The position numbers and the translations under genes are program-made. Shown in pieces: positions 9,396 to 19,584 of a DNA stretch of 24,123 bases. The number at the start of each line of letters is the position of its first letter. The first letter of the stretch is position 1. Origin of the DNA: Priapulus caudatus (lineage: Eukaryota; Priapulida; Priapulimorpha; Priapulimorphida; Priapulidae). The notes under the pieces were generated by a model. The model saw only the letters and a list, made by a program, of their open reading frames with translations. It was not told where the DNA came from and searched no databases. The stretch is from the NCBI RefSeq assembly GCF_000485595.1, contig NW_014577107.1, forward strand, positions 476,122 through 500,244, written 5' to 3'.

Positions 9396-10372
9396 GCTTC
9401 GCGCCATCGCCGAAGATGCGCTGCCGAGCTAGGTTGAGCGTGATTAATCAGGACTACATTCGGCAGACGTTCGCCGATATTGCGGAGGAAATGAGCGTTT
9501 CCTGTAAGACGACAGAGCGCAATGATAAACCGCCGCGGAGACTAGCGATGACCGTGCGCGGTCATCTGCCATTGCGGCGATGTCGCTCCTTTCTGATGAT
9601 CATATCATATGCTGTCGGCGATGTCATCTGCCGCTTGTCATGTTGCGTGTCCTCTGTGATTGGGAATTTGACAACGTCTTTTTTTTACGACGGTAGACGG
9701 TTGGACTCGCCCCGCCTTCTTCATCGTCCATTGTGCTTTGAAGTGCATTGTTATGAAGCTGTGGGGGATTCAGTCCGTAGCGTGTACGTTCTAATGTGAT
9801 TCTATCATTGTGTGGTGACAATCATTGTTGTCTTCCTTGTGTCTGTCGTTGTCATGTCGACGCTTACTGGTGATGTCCATTGTTTGCACTGCTATTGTTG
9901 TGGATTTAATTTTCTGAAATTTTAATTGTGTCTATACATGCTGTCATACATGGTGTCTTACATTGCGATTTTATCGCTTTGGCCCTGCTGGCTTCTTATC
10001 ATACTCTGCTGTTCGCCGTCTATTAGTTGTTGTGTGTGCCAGTAGTTCCTGTTATCCCAATACGCCAGAGCTTGTGCATTATTTATCCTAAAGTGCTTGC
10101 TAAGCCCCCAATGAGAAATATTAGCTGCAGGTTCTTAGGGGGGAAAGTGGCCGCGAACTGCGCAGGAACACTAAATTCGAATTCGAAATATTATCCGGAA
10201 GGCTCTCTACTTTTTTTCCTGTCTACACCGCTCAATTAACGCGCCTACGTAAATTAACTCAGCTACCATACGCCTCTGTCTGGCGGGGTACTTCAGGTTG
10301 ACCTTTTGTGTCAGGCTGGTCATGTTTCGTAGCATTTCTGCGGTCGAAAAGCGTGGTTCATGAAGGATTTAG
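9396..10372. other. Unique-looking stretch after the minisatellite
   Basis: A 127-codon frame (9416-9799, +) starts just after the array and is mostly free of simple repeat, but I see no domain, conserved motif or codon signal in it. The remainder is T-rich mixed sequence. No RNA gene is seen. Confidence 0.5.
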
Positions 10373-10588
10373 ATGGATCAGTGGAAGAAACTGGATAGTA
10401 ATGAAAGGATTGCGAAAGGAAAGTATTACCGTATTATATTGAAGTCTAAAAATATCTGCCGAGCTTGCCACAGTAACTTACAATGGGATCGTCAGTTGTC
10501 TTCAAAGCAAGAGATTAGCGAGGCATGTGTTGGGTGTGCACATAATTGCCTGGACGCTTCGCGGTTATACGGCTATTTTGTCGTCTGA
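10373..10588 (+). CDS. Weak candidate: 71-residue Cys-containing ORF, unknown
   Basis: I do not recognise this protein. It is one of the few frames in the window with balanced, protein-like composition: Lys-rich N-terminal half, then CRAC around residue 30, and CVGCAHNC near residue 52-59. The two CxxC-type pairs could bind a metal. The ATG lies in a mediocre context (TTTAGATGGATC). No TATA box, splice sites or poly-A signal was clearly assigned. It ends 100 bp before the 1.1-kb tandem unit. It could be a small gene, one exon of a larger gene, or chance; a frame of this length is common by chance. Confidence 0.15.
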   Translation: MDQWKKLDSNERIAKGKYYRIILKSKNICRACHSNLQWDRQLSSKQEISEACVGCAHNCLDASRLYGYFVV

Positions 10589-10688
10589 ATCCTGCGTTGT
10601 ACTATGCTTTTGCTAACGTCATCGCCACTCGTGATTTGACCTTCCTGCGTCTTTATATGCTGCTCTACGTGTTGAATAACTAAATGCT

Positions 10689-11797
10689 GATTAGGCGTGA
10701 CAATCGGCTTCACGAAACTAATAAATGTTGTCCGTGTTATTGGGATGTTTTAGATTGAATACAGTTGAAACTAGACAGAGGGCACTCACGGAGAGTGCAT
10801 ACCTCCGCTAGCGACATACGCCATAGGCCATACGACTCACGAACACACGAATAACCCACGATATACCCATGTAACATGTATGTGTTACGAGCTGGCTCGT
10901 CACTCGCTGCTGGCTGCTGCTGACTGCTGCTGGAGCTGGCTGTGGCTGACTGGCTGGCTGGCTGACTTGACTCGACGCGCTAATATCGATTGCGCGAACA
11001 CACTAACACACGAACACATTAACCCACGAACACACTAACACACGAACACACGAGACCGATCACATAACCTCCTCCAACTCCGTTGGGCGGAGGTAATGAA
11101 ACGTGAAATTGACCGTGTGTATATGCAGGTCTGTGTGGGTGTACAATCGGTCGTCAGAAAATTGCTTGTGAAGTTTCTGTGAAATCTGAATTTAGGGATG
11201 GTTATTCTTCAGTTTCATTCCATTACATGTAGACTATAAAATAAGTATTTGCGTTGCAGCTGTTGTGCCGTGTGTACGGTGTGACCGCCAATCGCCCTCC
11301 ATATCTAGAAAAGAAAATAATTTCAGTTGTTTGTATTCAGGTGGCGATTTGGTTGGGATGTAATGATTTATTTAGATTTTCTGTATGGAGGTCATGATCA
11401 TAGGTCAGTGTGCATACGCCTTGTTACATTTTTAGGGCCACTTCGGAAACACTCATTAAGAAATCTCTCCACACATATTGTGTTTATGGGTCTATATTAG
11501 CAGTACGTTTTACTGCTATGTAAGTTGTAGCTGCTCAGCATCCATTCGACCTCCCAAGCGGAGCGATGAAAGAATATTTATTTACTTATCGTAAAAATAT
11601 TCGAATTGCTGTTGTTGCTAAATTCGTATAGCGTTTGTTAGACGCGATAGGCCACGCGGTCGTCAACTTAAACTTTTTTTAAAAGTCAATTGAAAAAAAG
11701 ATTGATGTCGATGTAATAAGATCATTTGCGTTACACGCATTGATTTTATGATGTAATCGTGAGCTTGCCACGGGCTAAAGTGCTGTGAATATGTAGT
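10689..11797. repeat. 1.1-kb tandem unit, copy 1
   Basis: This unit is followed immediately by a second copy in the same orientation. It starts GATTAGGCGTGACAATCGGC and ends ...GTGCTGTGAATATGTAGT. Inside are: a hairpin at 10782-10798 (GCACTC/GAGTGC), then ATACCTCCGC; a CTGGCTG-rich tract near 10905-10970; a 16-bp repeat of CGAACACACTAACACA type at about 10995-11051; and a second hairpin at 11067-11094 (ACCTCC...GGAGGT). The word CCTCCGC near 10804 is inverted as GCGGAGG near 11087. No long ORF or transposase is present. The motif GCGGAGGTATGCACTCTCCG, read on the minus strand, resembles a cassette I recall from dispersed repeats of many animals; this recollection is unverified. Confidence 0.95.
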
Positions 11798-12897
11798 GAT
11801 TAGGCGTGACAATCGGCTTCGCGAAACTGTAACAATTGTTGTCCGTGTTATTGGGATGTTTTAGATTGAATACAGTTGAAACTAGACAGAGGGCACTCAC
11901 GGAGAGTGCATACCTCCGCCAGCGACATACGCCATAGGCCATACGACTCACGAACTCACGAATAACCCACGATATACCCATGTAACATGTATGTGTTACG
12001 AGCTGGCTCGCCGCTTGCTGCTGGCTTGCTGCTGGCTGCTGCTGACTTCTGCTGGAGCTGGCTGTGGCTGGCTGGCTGGCTGGCTGGCTTGACTCGACGC
12101 GCTAATATCAATCGCGCGAACACACTAACACACACTAACACACGAACACACGAGACCGATCACATAACCTCCTCCAACTCCGTTGGGCGGAGGTAATGAA
12201 ACGTGAAATTGACCGTGTGTATATGCAGGTCTGTGTGGGTGTACAATCGGTCGTCAGAAAATTGCTTGTGAAGTTTCTGTGAAATCTGAATTTAGGGATG
12301 GTTATTCTTCAGTTTCATTCCATTACATGTAGACTATAAAACAAGTATTTGCGTTGCAGCTGTTGTGCCGTGTGTACGGTGTGACCGCCAATCGCCCTCC
12401 ATATCTAGAAAAGAAAATAATTTCAGTTGTTTGTATTCAGGTGGCGGTTTGGTTGGGATGTAATGATTTATTTAGATTTTCTGTATGGAGGTCATGATCA
12501 TAGGTCAGTGTGCATACGCCTTGTTACATTTTTAGGGCCATTTCGGAAACACTCATTAAGAAATCTCTCCGCACATATTGTATTTATGGGTCTATATTAG
12601 CAGTACGTTTTACTGCTATGTAAGTTGTAGCTGCTCAGCATCCATTCGAGCTTCCAAGCAGAGCGATGAAAGAATATTTATTTACTTTTCGTAAAAATAT
12701 TCGAATTGCTGCTGTTGCTAAATTCGTATAGCGTTTGTTAGACGCGATAGGCCACGCGGTCGTCAACTTGAACTTTTTTTAAAAGTCAATTGAAAAAAAG
12801 ATTGATGTCGATGTAATAAGATCATTTGTGTTACACGCATTGATTTTATGATGTAATCGTGAGCTTGCCACGGGCTAAAGTGCTGTGAATATGTAGT
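11798..12897. repeat. 1.1-kb tandem unit, copy 2
   Basis: Second direct copy, 1100 bp against 1109 bp for copy 1. Counting by eye over 11101-11797 versus 12201-12897, I find about 12 substitutions and no indels (roughly 98% identity); ten are transitions. Differences concentrate in the CTGG-rich and CACTAACACA-rich parts, where the copies also differ in length. The hexamer TGATTA lies at the start, at the junction and at the right end, so TGATTA microhomology may mark the duplication endpoints or a target site. Hairpins are conserved at 11893-11909 and 12167-12194. Confidence 0.95.
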
Positions 12898-13634
12898 GAT
12901 TAATTATAAGCAGATATAATATCTGAATAGTCTGTGGATGCGGGCGAGCATGGGATGAGACTATACCGTTGTAAGGCAAGTGAATGCATAAATTATACTG
13001 GCAGATCTCAGAATCGTAAACTTTAGTTCAAATCCGTAACTGGTGATTTTTCGCAGGGGAACAGGCTGACACTGTCCCGTAGACATTCAGATTCATTCAG
13101 GTGTTCTCTGAATTAGCACATGTGATCTAACACGGGCATATTCATATAGACCCATGCAGTTACACACGATTTAAACATGGACGGACACTGTTCAAAATTC
13201 ATTTCTATGCACAAATAACCATTTCGCATTGAAATAGAGGCCTTTCATGATTTCCCTCTGGTTTTACTAACCGCCAGCGGGAGGGACGGCGTAGTATGTT
13301 AATTAGCTAAATTGGCATATGCAAATCTACGTCAATATTCCATTGTTTAAATTTGGTTATTTCTCGTACATGGGTATATGAAGAGGGTGCCTCATCGAAT
13401 ATGTGCCGGTGGCAATGCACAGAGTCCATAAAAAATCAAGCAGACATGATTTAAAACTACGAGCACGTTTTAACTTTCGCAATAAAGTCACGGGCCTTAG
13501 GTAGTCACGGGCAACGCATGTGGGTTTAGTGTGCACACAATCAGACTTCTTCATGCGCCTTTACGAGCGATACAGACTCTGGCCCATCATTAACTCTTAT
13601 TTAAACGGAATAGCCGTACTCGGATAACGGAACT
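12898..13634. other. Unique-looking noncoding stretch
   Basis: AT-leaning mixed sequence; longest frame 65 codons (13357-13554, -) without features. No array or RNA gene is seen. Confidence 0.6.
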
Positions 13635-13670
13635 CACCCCCCCCCTTCTACCCCACCCACCCACCCCTAC
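13635..13670. repeat. C-rich tract with C9 run
   Basis: Nine C at 13637-13645, then CCCCACCCACCCACCCC. The opposite strand carries four or more G runs in close spacing, which meets the sequence rule for a G-quadruplex. Confidence 0.85.
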
Positions 13671-13754
13671 CGCTAATGACAGTGACCTCGCGTGTGGGTA
13701 TAGATATTATAGCAATACAATGTGTAAGGTATAGAGGGTGGAAATATTAATATC

Positions 13755-14221
<467 letters not shown>

Positions 14222-14262
14222 TATCTATATCTCGCCTCGTCCTGTCGTCCTCGTCCGTCTCA

Positions 14263-14263
<1 letters not shown>

Positions 14264-14293
<30 letters not shown>

Positions 14294-14440
14294 AGTCTCT
14301 CGGTCTCTCTCTCCTCTCTCTCATCTCTCATCTCTCTTCTCTTCTCTCTCATTCTCTGCTCTCTCATCTCTCTCTTTTCTCTTTCTTCTCTCTCCTCCGT
14401 ATCTCTCGTGTTCTCTCTCTCCTCGGTCTCTCTCTCTCTC
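14264..14440. repeat. CT-rich polypyrimidine tract
   Basis: CTCTCTCT with TCAT, GGTCT and TTCTTC interruptions, running straight into the TA tract and palindrome. Same + strand pyrimidine sense as the tracts at 6188 and 20544. Confidence 0.95.
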
Positions 14441-14443
14441 TAT

Positions 14444-14509
14444 ATATATATATATCAGGAGTACATAATAGGGATATATCCCTATTATGTACTCCTGATA
14501 TATATATAT
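14444..14509. repeat. Perfect 66-bp palindrome, no spacer
   Basis: Every base from 14444 pairs with its mirror position up to 14509, with symmetry centre between 14476 and 14477. The outer parts are (TA)n. The inner 42 bp (14456-14497) are complex sequence: CAGGAGTACATAATAGGGAT and its exact reverse complement around the AT centre. There is no mismatch and no loop. It could extrude as a cruciform, or be a tiny foldback element inserted at TA. A fold-over artefact of assembly is an alternative. Confidence 0.97.
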
Positions 14510-14527
14510 TGTGGGGTGAGCGTGCGT

Positions 14528-15060
14528 GCGTGCGTGTGGCTTCATACTCTATCGCCAGCTATGCAGCCAAACCGTTCTGTTAGCATTAAACCCGACAGGT
14601 TACTTCGCCATTACTAATAAATCAGAAAGAGGTCTATAAGTCTTCGTATTGGTGATAAGTATAGTTTAGGTTAATTAAAAGACGCAGTTTTCAACTATTC
14701 TCCAATACTACTACAATAGTACTCCGCCGATCCAGCAACGACGAGCAAACAGCATTCTTGTCGATACTTTCATCAGATCGCAATTAATAGTGATTGGTTT
14801 AAAAAGGTGGAAAAAACTGCAGACGGAGACAGTACGCCGAAAACGTGCGCTCGAGTACGGCGAATTGGTCGCGAATATGGGGTGAACAGGCGCAGCGCTA
14901 GATGTCTCCATCAGATTAACTCTAAAGCAATCGAGTGAAAGGAATAAAGTGTGAAAAGCTGGCAGCAACATCATTACAACGTTGAGGAAATCATTGATTG
15001 CGCGCGAGCACTTGCACGGGGGGGGGGGTGAGAAGTGCAGAGGCTCGCAGAAGAGAGTCA
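14528..15060. other. Unique-looking stretch with G11 run
   Basis: Mixed sequence containing a run of 11 G at 15018-15028. The 172-codon minus frame 14711-15229 is the longest frame here not made only of simple repeat, but its Pro and Ser runs come from the G11 and GA tracts, and I recognise no domain. Confidence 0.5.
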
Positions 15061-15293
15061 TGGAAGGAGAAGAGATAGAGAGAGAGAGAGGGACTATAGC
15101 GCCGCTTGCGCCGTGCCGCACGCGTTTCTGGGGGGACATGTCATGCTGCCCGCGGGCGTAGCGCCGCAGCTCGCAAAAGCATTTCCGTGTTTTCGTCGTC
15201 ACCGGCCGTCGGCGCTGTCTAGAAGACACGGCCGCGGGAGCTCCGCCTCGTCCGCCGCGCGAGTGATGGCTGGAGGATGTGTACTATATATAT

Positions 15294-15464
15294 GTGTGGG
15301 TGTGTGTGTGCGTGCGTGTGCGTGCGCGTGTGCGCGTGCGCGTGCGCGTGTGCGTGTGCGTGTGTGCGTGCGTGCATGTATGTGTGCGCGCTCGTGTGTG
15401 TGTGTGTGCGTGCGTGTGTGTGTGTGCGTGCGTGCGTGTATGTGTGCGTGCTCGTGTGTGTACG
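15294..15464. repeat. (GT)n/(GTGC)n alternating purine-pyrimidine tract
   Basis: About 170 bp of nearly strict purine-pyrimidine alternation: GTGTGTGTGCGTGCGTGTGC and similar, with few breaks (CATGTATG). Rich in CpG and GC steps, so a strong Z-DNA candidate. Frames across it (Cys/Val/Arg) are artefacts. Confidence 0.95.
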
Positions 15465-15702
15465 CACTGAGTTTCTCACCTGCTGGCGAGCGCGAATGAC
15501 ATGTGCGTGCTTGTGTCTTCTACACTTCGTGCGTGCGTGCCTATATGTGAGTGCGTTTGTGCGTAAGAATGTGGTCGTGGCATTATGGTAGGCTTGTATA
15601 CCGTAATGTTAGTGTTACTCTTGTTTTGTCGTGTTCATGCTGCTGTCTTCTTGGATTTTTGTCAGTGGCGCATTTGTTTATGTGTTTACATTTGTGTTTG
15701 TG

Positions 15703-15858
15703 TTAGCGTTAGCGTTAGCGTTAGCGTTAGCGTTAGTGTTAGTGTTAGTGTTAGTGTTAGTGTTAGTGTTAGTGTTAGTGTTAGTGTTAGTGTTAGTGTT
15801 AGTGTTAGTGTTAGTGTTAGTGTTAGTATTAGTGTTGGTAGTAGCGTTAGTGTCAGTG
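15703..15858 (+). repeat. Telomere-variant hexamer array (TTAGCG)5(TTAGTG)15 plus variants
   Basis: Twenty-six hexamers are in strict phase over 156 bp: TTAGCG five times, TTAGTG fifteen times, then TTAGTA, TTAGTG, TTGGTA, GTAGCG, TTAGTG, TCAGTG. Both main hexamers differ from TTAGGG by one base at position five. TTAGCG to TTAGTG is a single CpG transition. The decay at the right edge is gradual while the left edge is sharp. The Leu-Ala/Leu-Val and Ser-Val frames are by-products. Confidence 0.97.
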
Positions 15859-16122
15859 TGTATATATGTACGCGTGCGTGCGTGTGTGCGTGCGTGCGAG
15901 TGACAGTCTGTCTGTTCTTACTTCTTAGTGCTCATCATTTCTCTACCACGTTAACCGATGTCACTTCATCAAAAGCGTGTCGCAGATAGTGCAGGTGAAG
16001 TTTCAAAGGCCGATAATTTGCTGATGGATATCGCCAGTAATTAATTAATCAGTTTGGCTTCATGCAATAACGAGAGTGGCCTACAACTTTTTGCGCCCCG
16101 CTGGCGAAGGCGTCGCCAAGAC

Positions 16123-16136
16123 GTTGTCAGGGCAAC
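16123..16136 (+). promoter_or_regulatory. RFX X-box-like site
   Basis: GTTGTCAGGGCAAC matches the symmetrical RFX consensus GTTGCCATGGCAAC at 12 of 14 positions, keeping both half-sites (GTTG-C and GGCAAC). It lies 146 bp upstream of the TISU element. Chance matches at this level are uncommon but possible. Confidence 0.45.
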
Positions 16137-16198
16137 GGCGCGACGCTGACAGTGGCATTGCAGACGTCGACGCTGATCCTTCTGTCTGTCGTCTGAAG

Positions 16199-16420
16199 AT
16201 GGCAGCAGAGCTTGCATCTCACTCTCACCGCGCGCCGTCATTGCGACAGCGCTCCCGCAAATTGGGAGAAAGTAAAAAAACGAAGATGGCGGCCGCCGTC
16301 GGCATATGTCGGCACGCCGGCGGCGGGGAGGGGGGGAGGCCATGCGAAGATGACGGCCCGTGGTTTTGCTGTCGGCTTAGCGTGCGGGCAGATCGATGGC
16401 GGGCAGTATTTCTTTGCTAG
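16199..16420 (+). CDS. Weak candidate: possible first coding exon at TISU-like ATG
   Basis: An ATG at 16199 in good context (A at -3, G at +4) starts a 73-residue frame, MAAELASHSHRAPSLRQRS and onward. It passes in frame through the TISU ATG at 16286 and stops at 16418-16420. Composition is Arg/Gly/Ala-rich as in many CpG-island first exons. I recognise no domain. A clean splice donor inside the frame was not found; the donor-like AGCAG/GTGAAA at 16546/16547 lies past the stop. It may be a short uORF or chance. Confidence 0.12.
   Translation: MAAELASHSHRAPSLRQRSRKLGESKKTKMAAAVGICRHAGGGEGGRPCEDDGPWFCCRLSVRADRWRAVFLC
16282..16293 (+). promoter_or_regulatory. Perfect TISU / YY1 element containing an ATG
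   Basis: GAAGATGGCGGC fits the published TISU consensus SAASATGGCGGC at all 12 positions. TISU combines a YY1 site with a translation start for short leaders. The ATG at 16286 opens a 44-codon frame beginning Met-Ala-Ala-Ala. A weaker copy (GAAGATGGCAGC) lies 87 bp upstream in the same frame. Confidence 0.5.
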
Positions 16421-16639
16421 CGCATAAATCGGACCGGCCTTTCTGTAGGCTCGGCGTTGATTCGGCTGGCGTGTGACCGCTGCAAGGTTATCTGCGGGGT
16501 CTAGACGCGCGGCTGATTCGAGTTGAGCAGGCCGTAGCTGAAGCAGGTGAAATGGACGGAAGGCTGGACGCCGTCGAAGATGTAAGACAACGACGACGCC
16601 GTGAAGCGGGCTTGTGAAGTGGATGCGGCTGTATGTGCA

Positions 16640-16885
16640 GGCGTGCGTGCCTGTGTACGTATGTGCGTGCGTGTGTACGTAGGTTCGTGCGTGTGTACGT
16701 ATGTGCGTGCGTGTGTGTGTGCGTGCGTGCGTGCGTACGTGCGTGTGTGTGTGCGTACGTGGAGGCGGCGTGCGTGCATGCGTGCATGCGTGCGTGCGTG
16801 CCTGCGTGCCTGCGTGCGTGCCTGCGTGCGTGCGTGCGTGCGTGCCTGCGTGCGTGCGTGCCTGCCTGCGTGCGTGCGTGCGTGC
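16640..16885. repeat. (TGCG)n tract with 20-bp sub-repeat
   Basis: GTGCGTGC-type repeat over about 245 bp. Near 16652-16711 a 20-bp unit, GTGTACGTATGTGCGTGCGT, is repeated three times with small changes. The end is (CCTG/CGTG) alternation. CpG-rich, alternating purine-pyrimidine and Z-DNA prone. The long Cys/Arg/Ala frames are artefacts. Confidence 0.95.
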
Positions 16886-17334
16886 AGGCGCGCTGATGGA
16901 TGATATCAGCTTATGACTGCTGATGTGTTCGCCGATGATTCTCTTCCTGCCTCCTCGCTAGCGCTCTCTCGTCAAATCTATGTTGCGCGCCAGTGCATTT
17001 ACCGATTCTTGCACATCCAGCGGACGCAATATCATCCGCGCCGAGCTTTGTCTGATTGCGTGAAACCATCAGTAAAAAGAAACCGTATGTGAAGCCATTG
17101 AGGCAGTTTCTTGCTGAAGTGGACATTCCTGGTGCTGTTTGCATAAAATTTCCATAGCGCATTGAATGGGAAATAGATTTTGTTAATGTTAACGGTAGCC
17201 GGTGATGGATGGGGTGGCATCGAACCGGCTGGCGTGAATGACAGACACCCTTACAGAGTGTTAAATATTTCATGCGTGGCAGAAGAGTAGCGAAGCAGTG
17301 TCTTATTCGCAGCAACACGCGCGCATGTGTGCGG
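16886..17334. other. Unique-looking stretch between two GTGC tracts
   Basis: Mixed sequence; a 135-codon minus frame (16911-17318) covers it but shows no recognisable motif. No RNA gene is seen. Confidence 0.45.
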
Positions 17335-17373
17335 ACGTGCGTGCGTGCGTGCGTGCGTGTGTGCGTGTGTGCA

Positions 17374-17417
<44 letters not shown>

Positions 17418-17420
17418 TGT
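17335..17420. repeat. (GTGC)n microsatellite
   Basis: About 20 units of CGTG with GTGT and CATG interruptions near 17357-17375; the second half is a perfect run. Third CGTG-type tract within about 2.1 kb. Confidence 0.97.
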
Positions 17421-19584
17421 GTGAATTTTGTTCTGCGTATTAGCTTTTGTATGACCACACGCTTAAATGCATCGCTCGTCAGACGACCATTTTCGCACAG
17501 CCTGCGATTTCAATTCAACTTATTATCAAGCTTAAGTTTTAATCAAGCCATATTTGAGTGCTTGCGCGTTTATGTAATGCCGCGTGAGACGGCCGTAGCT
17601 GAATAGGGCGTGCATTTGCTTGACGTCAGGGGGTTGTTAATGCTTGATATTCAATTGTCGGTCAGTTTCGATCAGCTGGAAGCTAGTGGTGTTAATCTAA
17701 TAATAATAATATCTATAAAATTATTTTCTAACACCCGAGATATACAGCGCATTACTGTCTGAGGTTAATGGAATCCGATGACTGTTTTGTGGCTCTCTGG
17801 TAACAAATGCAACCAGTATCGCAATTGGCAATCTCATATAATGGATAATCACGATATTTAGTGAGCGGGTGCATGATGCTCACTCGTCGGCCAAAATTGT
17901 TTTTGTTAATTTTTATTCAATAATTAATTACCAGTTCCACGTTGCTGAACAGCCTTCATTGGCATTCTCGCCTTCCGATAATGGGAAATTTCGCGTGGTA
18001 CTTTAGAGTGAGAATTGAGCGTGTAAGGTTTCAATGAGAAGCAATATTGTTTCCCCTGCGTGGGATCTCATTGTTTCCGACGGCAGTAGGCGCTGTACGA
18101 TTGGGGAGGATGTGAAATATTGAAGAATCTGTGATTTTCTTAAATATAATCAAATGTGTTTTTTTTAACAGCAAAGCAGACTGCCATCGGCAGGCAACTG
18201 CGATCGCTGTAGATATATGTACACAGACGTTCTTGCTACCACGAATCCTGCAGAAATAGCAAATGGAATTTAAGATCAGAAAATTGCATGAATAATGTTT
18301 TTTTGCATCGAAATACGAGAAGCAATCAGAATGATACTCTGTAGATGCGTTACGAATGTGCACGGTGAATTCACGGTGTCGGCGTTGTTATTAACTTTAA
18401 AATTATAGATTCGGCCAAGTAATATGTTTAAAGAGTAACCGTATTCCAATACAACTCAATTGCTCCGACAGCGAAATTATGTTGCGTGACTACTGAATGT
18501 GAAATGAATGAGTAAATATTCGTCTAGGTGTGGGGCCGAACTCGACCGTTTAAACATGTAGTTGTGCTTAAGTGATCATATGTGTTTGAAGGCAGATATT
18601 CAAATACAGCTAGATCAATCGATATGCATTCATATCATGTTTAATATTCGGCTTACTTTACCAGAAGTGGTGTGGGCGCGTGCGTGCGTGCGAGCATGTG
18701 TATGTATGCTTAACGCCACTCTCCCACATCTGCATATGCATATATAAGTGAGTGGGACGACTTGGTTATAATACTATTGGTTCTGGTAGTTATAACAAGA
18801 TTGTAATGGCCTAACGAAAGCATAATGCAATGCTTGCATTCACGTAGTTTATCAAACTCCGCATTTTGAGTGGGAAGATCAATTCCGACAATATATATAT
18901 GTATAGACATTCTAATAGTACAGGGCAAGCTATCGCAAATATTGATCTCTGAGCATTTGTGTCATGATCTCGTGACATGTTTTCGCGGGGACAGTGGTGT
19001 TATCTCCGAAGGACGCTGGATGGTAGCACTTAGGTTGTATGCAGTTACACCGCGTATAGACCAACGAATGAGCTGGAGGTCGCGCATGCAATGACATACA
19101 GGACAGAGTGTGAATGTGCGCAAGGGATGCCTGGCCCGTCTCTTTTACGACGCATATCCACTGCCTCTACCGCGTGAACTTTCGACGAGCTTATCACTCG
19201 ATTCCATCAAGCTATAAAGTTAACAATGTATTACAGTTGTGGAGACGAAAAAGGGCTTCAACACAATGTAGCTGAATGTAGCTTTCCGGTTTCGACGCGA
19301 TGGACAATATATAGGTAAACCTACATTACAGTGAAATATCTTTCGAGGCACCACTTAATGTAACAGAGTAGGCGTCTAAACTATATAATACTAATTTTGT
19401 CGAGGGCACGCGTTGGCCTTAGCCTATGCCATCTCAGGTTCCACGAATATGTATTCATGGTTCCATGCTTAGCTAAATACGTGCGAGGGTTGCTACTGCT
19501 CTCGCCCGGACCGTTTCCACATCTCTTTTTGCTGAGTGCTATAGCCATGATATGAATTTTTCGTCGATATTGAAGCGCGGCTAC
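17421..19584. other. Long unique-looking AT-leaning stretch
   Basis: About 2.2 kb without arrays except a small (TAA)4-like patch near 17698-17710. A full CRE palindrome TGACGTCA lies at 17621-17628, isolated. The longest frame is 110 codons (18031-18363, -) with no motif. A TATATAAG word occurs at 18741-18748 without other core-promoter elements. Intergenic or intronic. Confidence 0.55.

Larger units (their letters stand above)
16076..16440 (+). promoter_or_regulatory. CpG-rich promoter-like patch (X-box plus TISU/YY1 motifs)
   Basis: CpG dinucleotides are dense and no simple repeat dominates, unlike the flanks. Motifs in one orientation: an RFX X-box-like 14-mer at 16123-16136, a YY1-like GAAGATGGCAGC at 16195-16206, and a perfect TISU match at 16282-16293. 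RFX X-boxes are known in promoters of cilium genes, usually within a few hundred bases of the start; YY1/TISU elements mark TATA-less promoters with very short 5' leaders. The motifs are seen; promoter activity is inferred. Confidence 0.4.

Noticed and set aside
9416-9799. 127-codon + frame just after the minisatellite
   Set aside because: Free of simple repeat, but no domain, start context or conservation evidence.
14711-15229. 172-codon minus frame
   Set aside because: Partly built on the G11 and GA tracts, no recognisable domain, and no independent coding support.
15035-15989. Cys/Val/Arg-rich and Leu-Ala/Ser-Val repeat frames
   Set aside because: Translations of the GTGC tract and the TTAGCG/TTAGTG array.
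16488-16916. Several His/Thr- or Cys/Arg/Ala-rich frames
   Set aside because: Translations of the CGTG tract in different frames.
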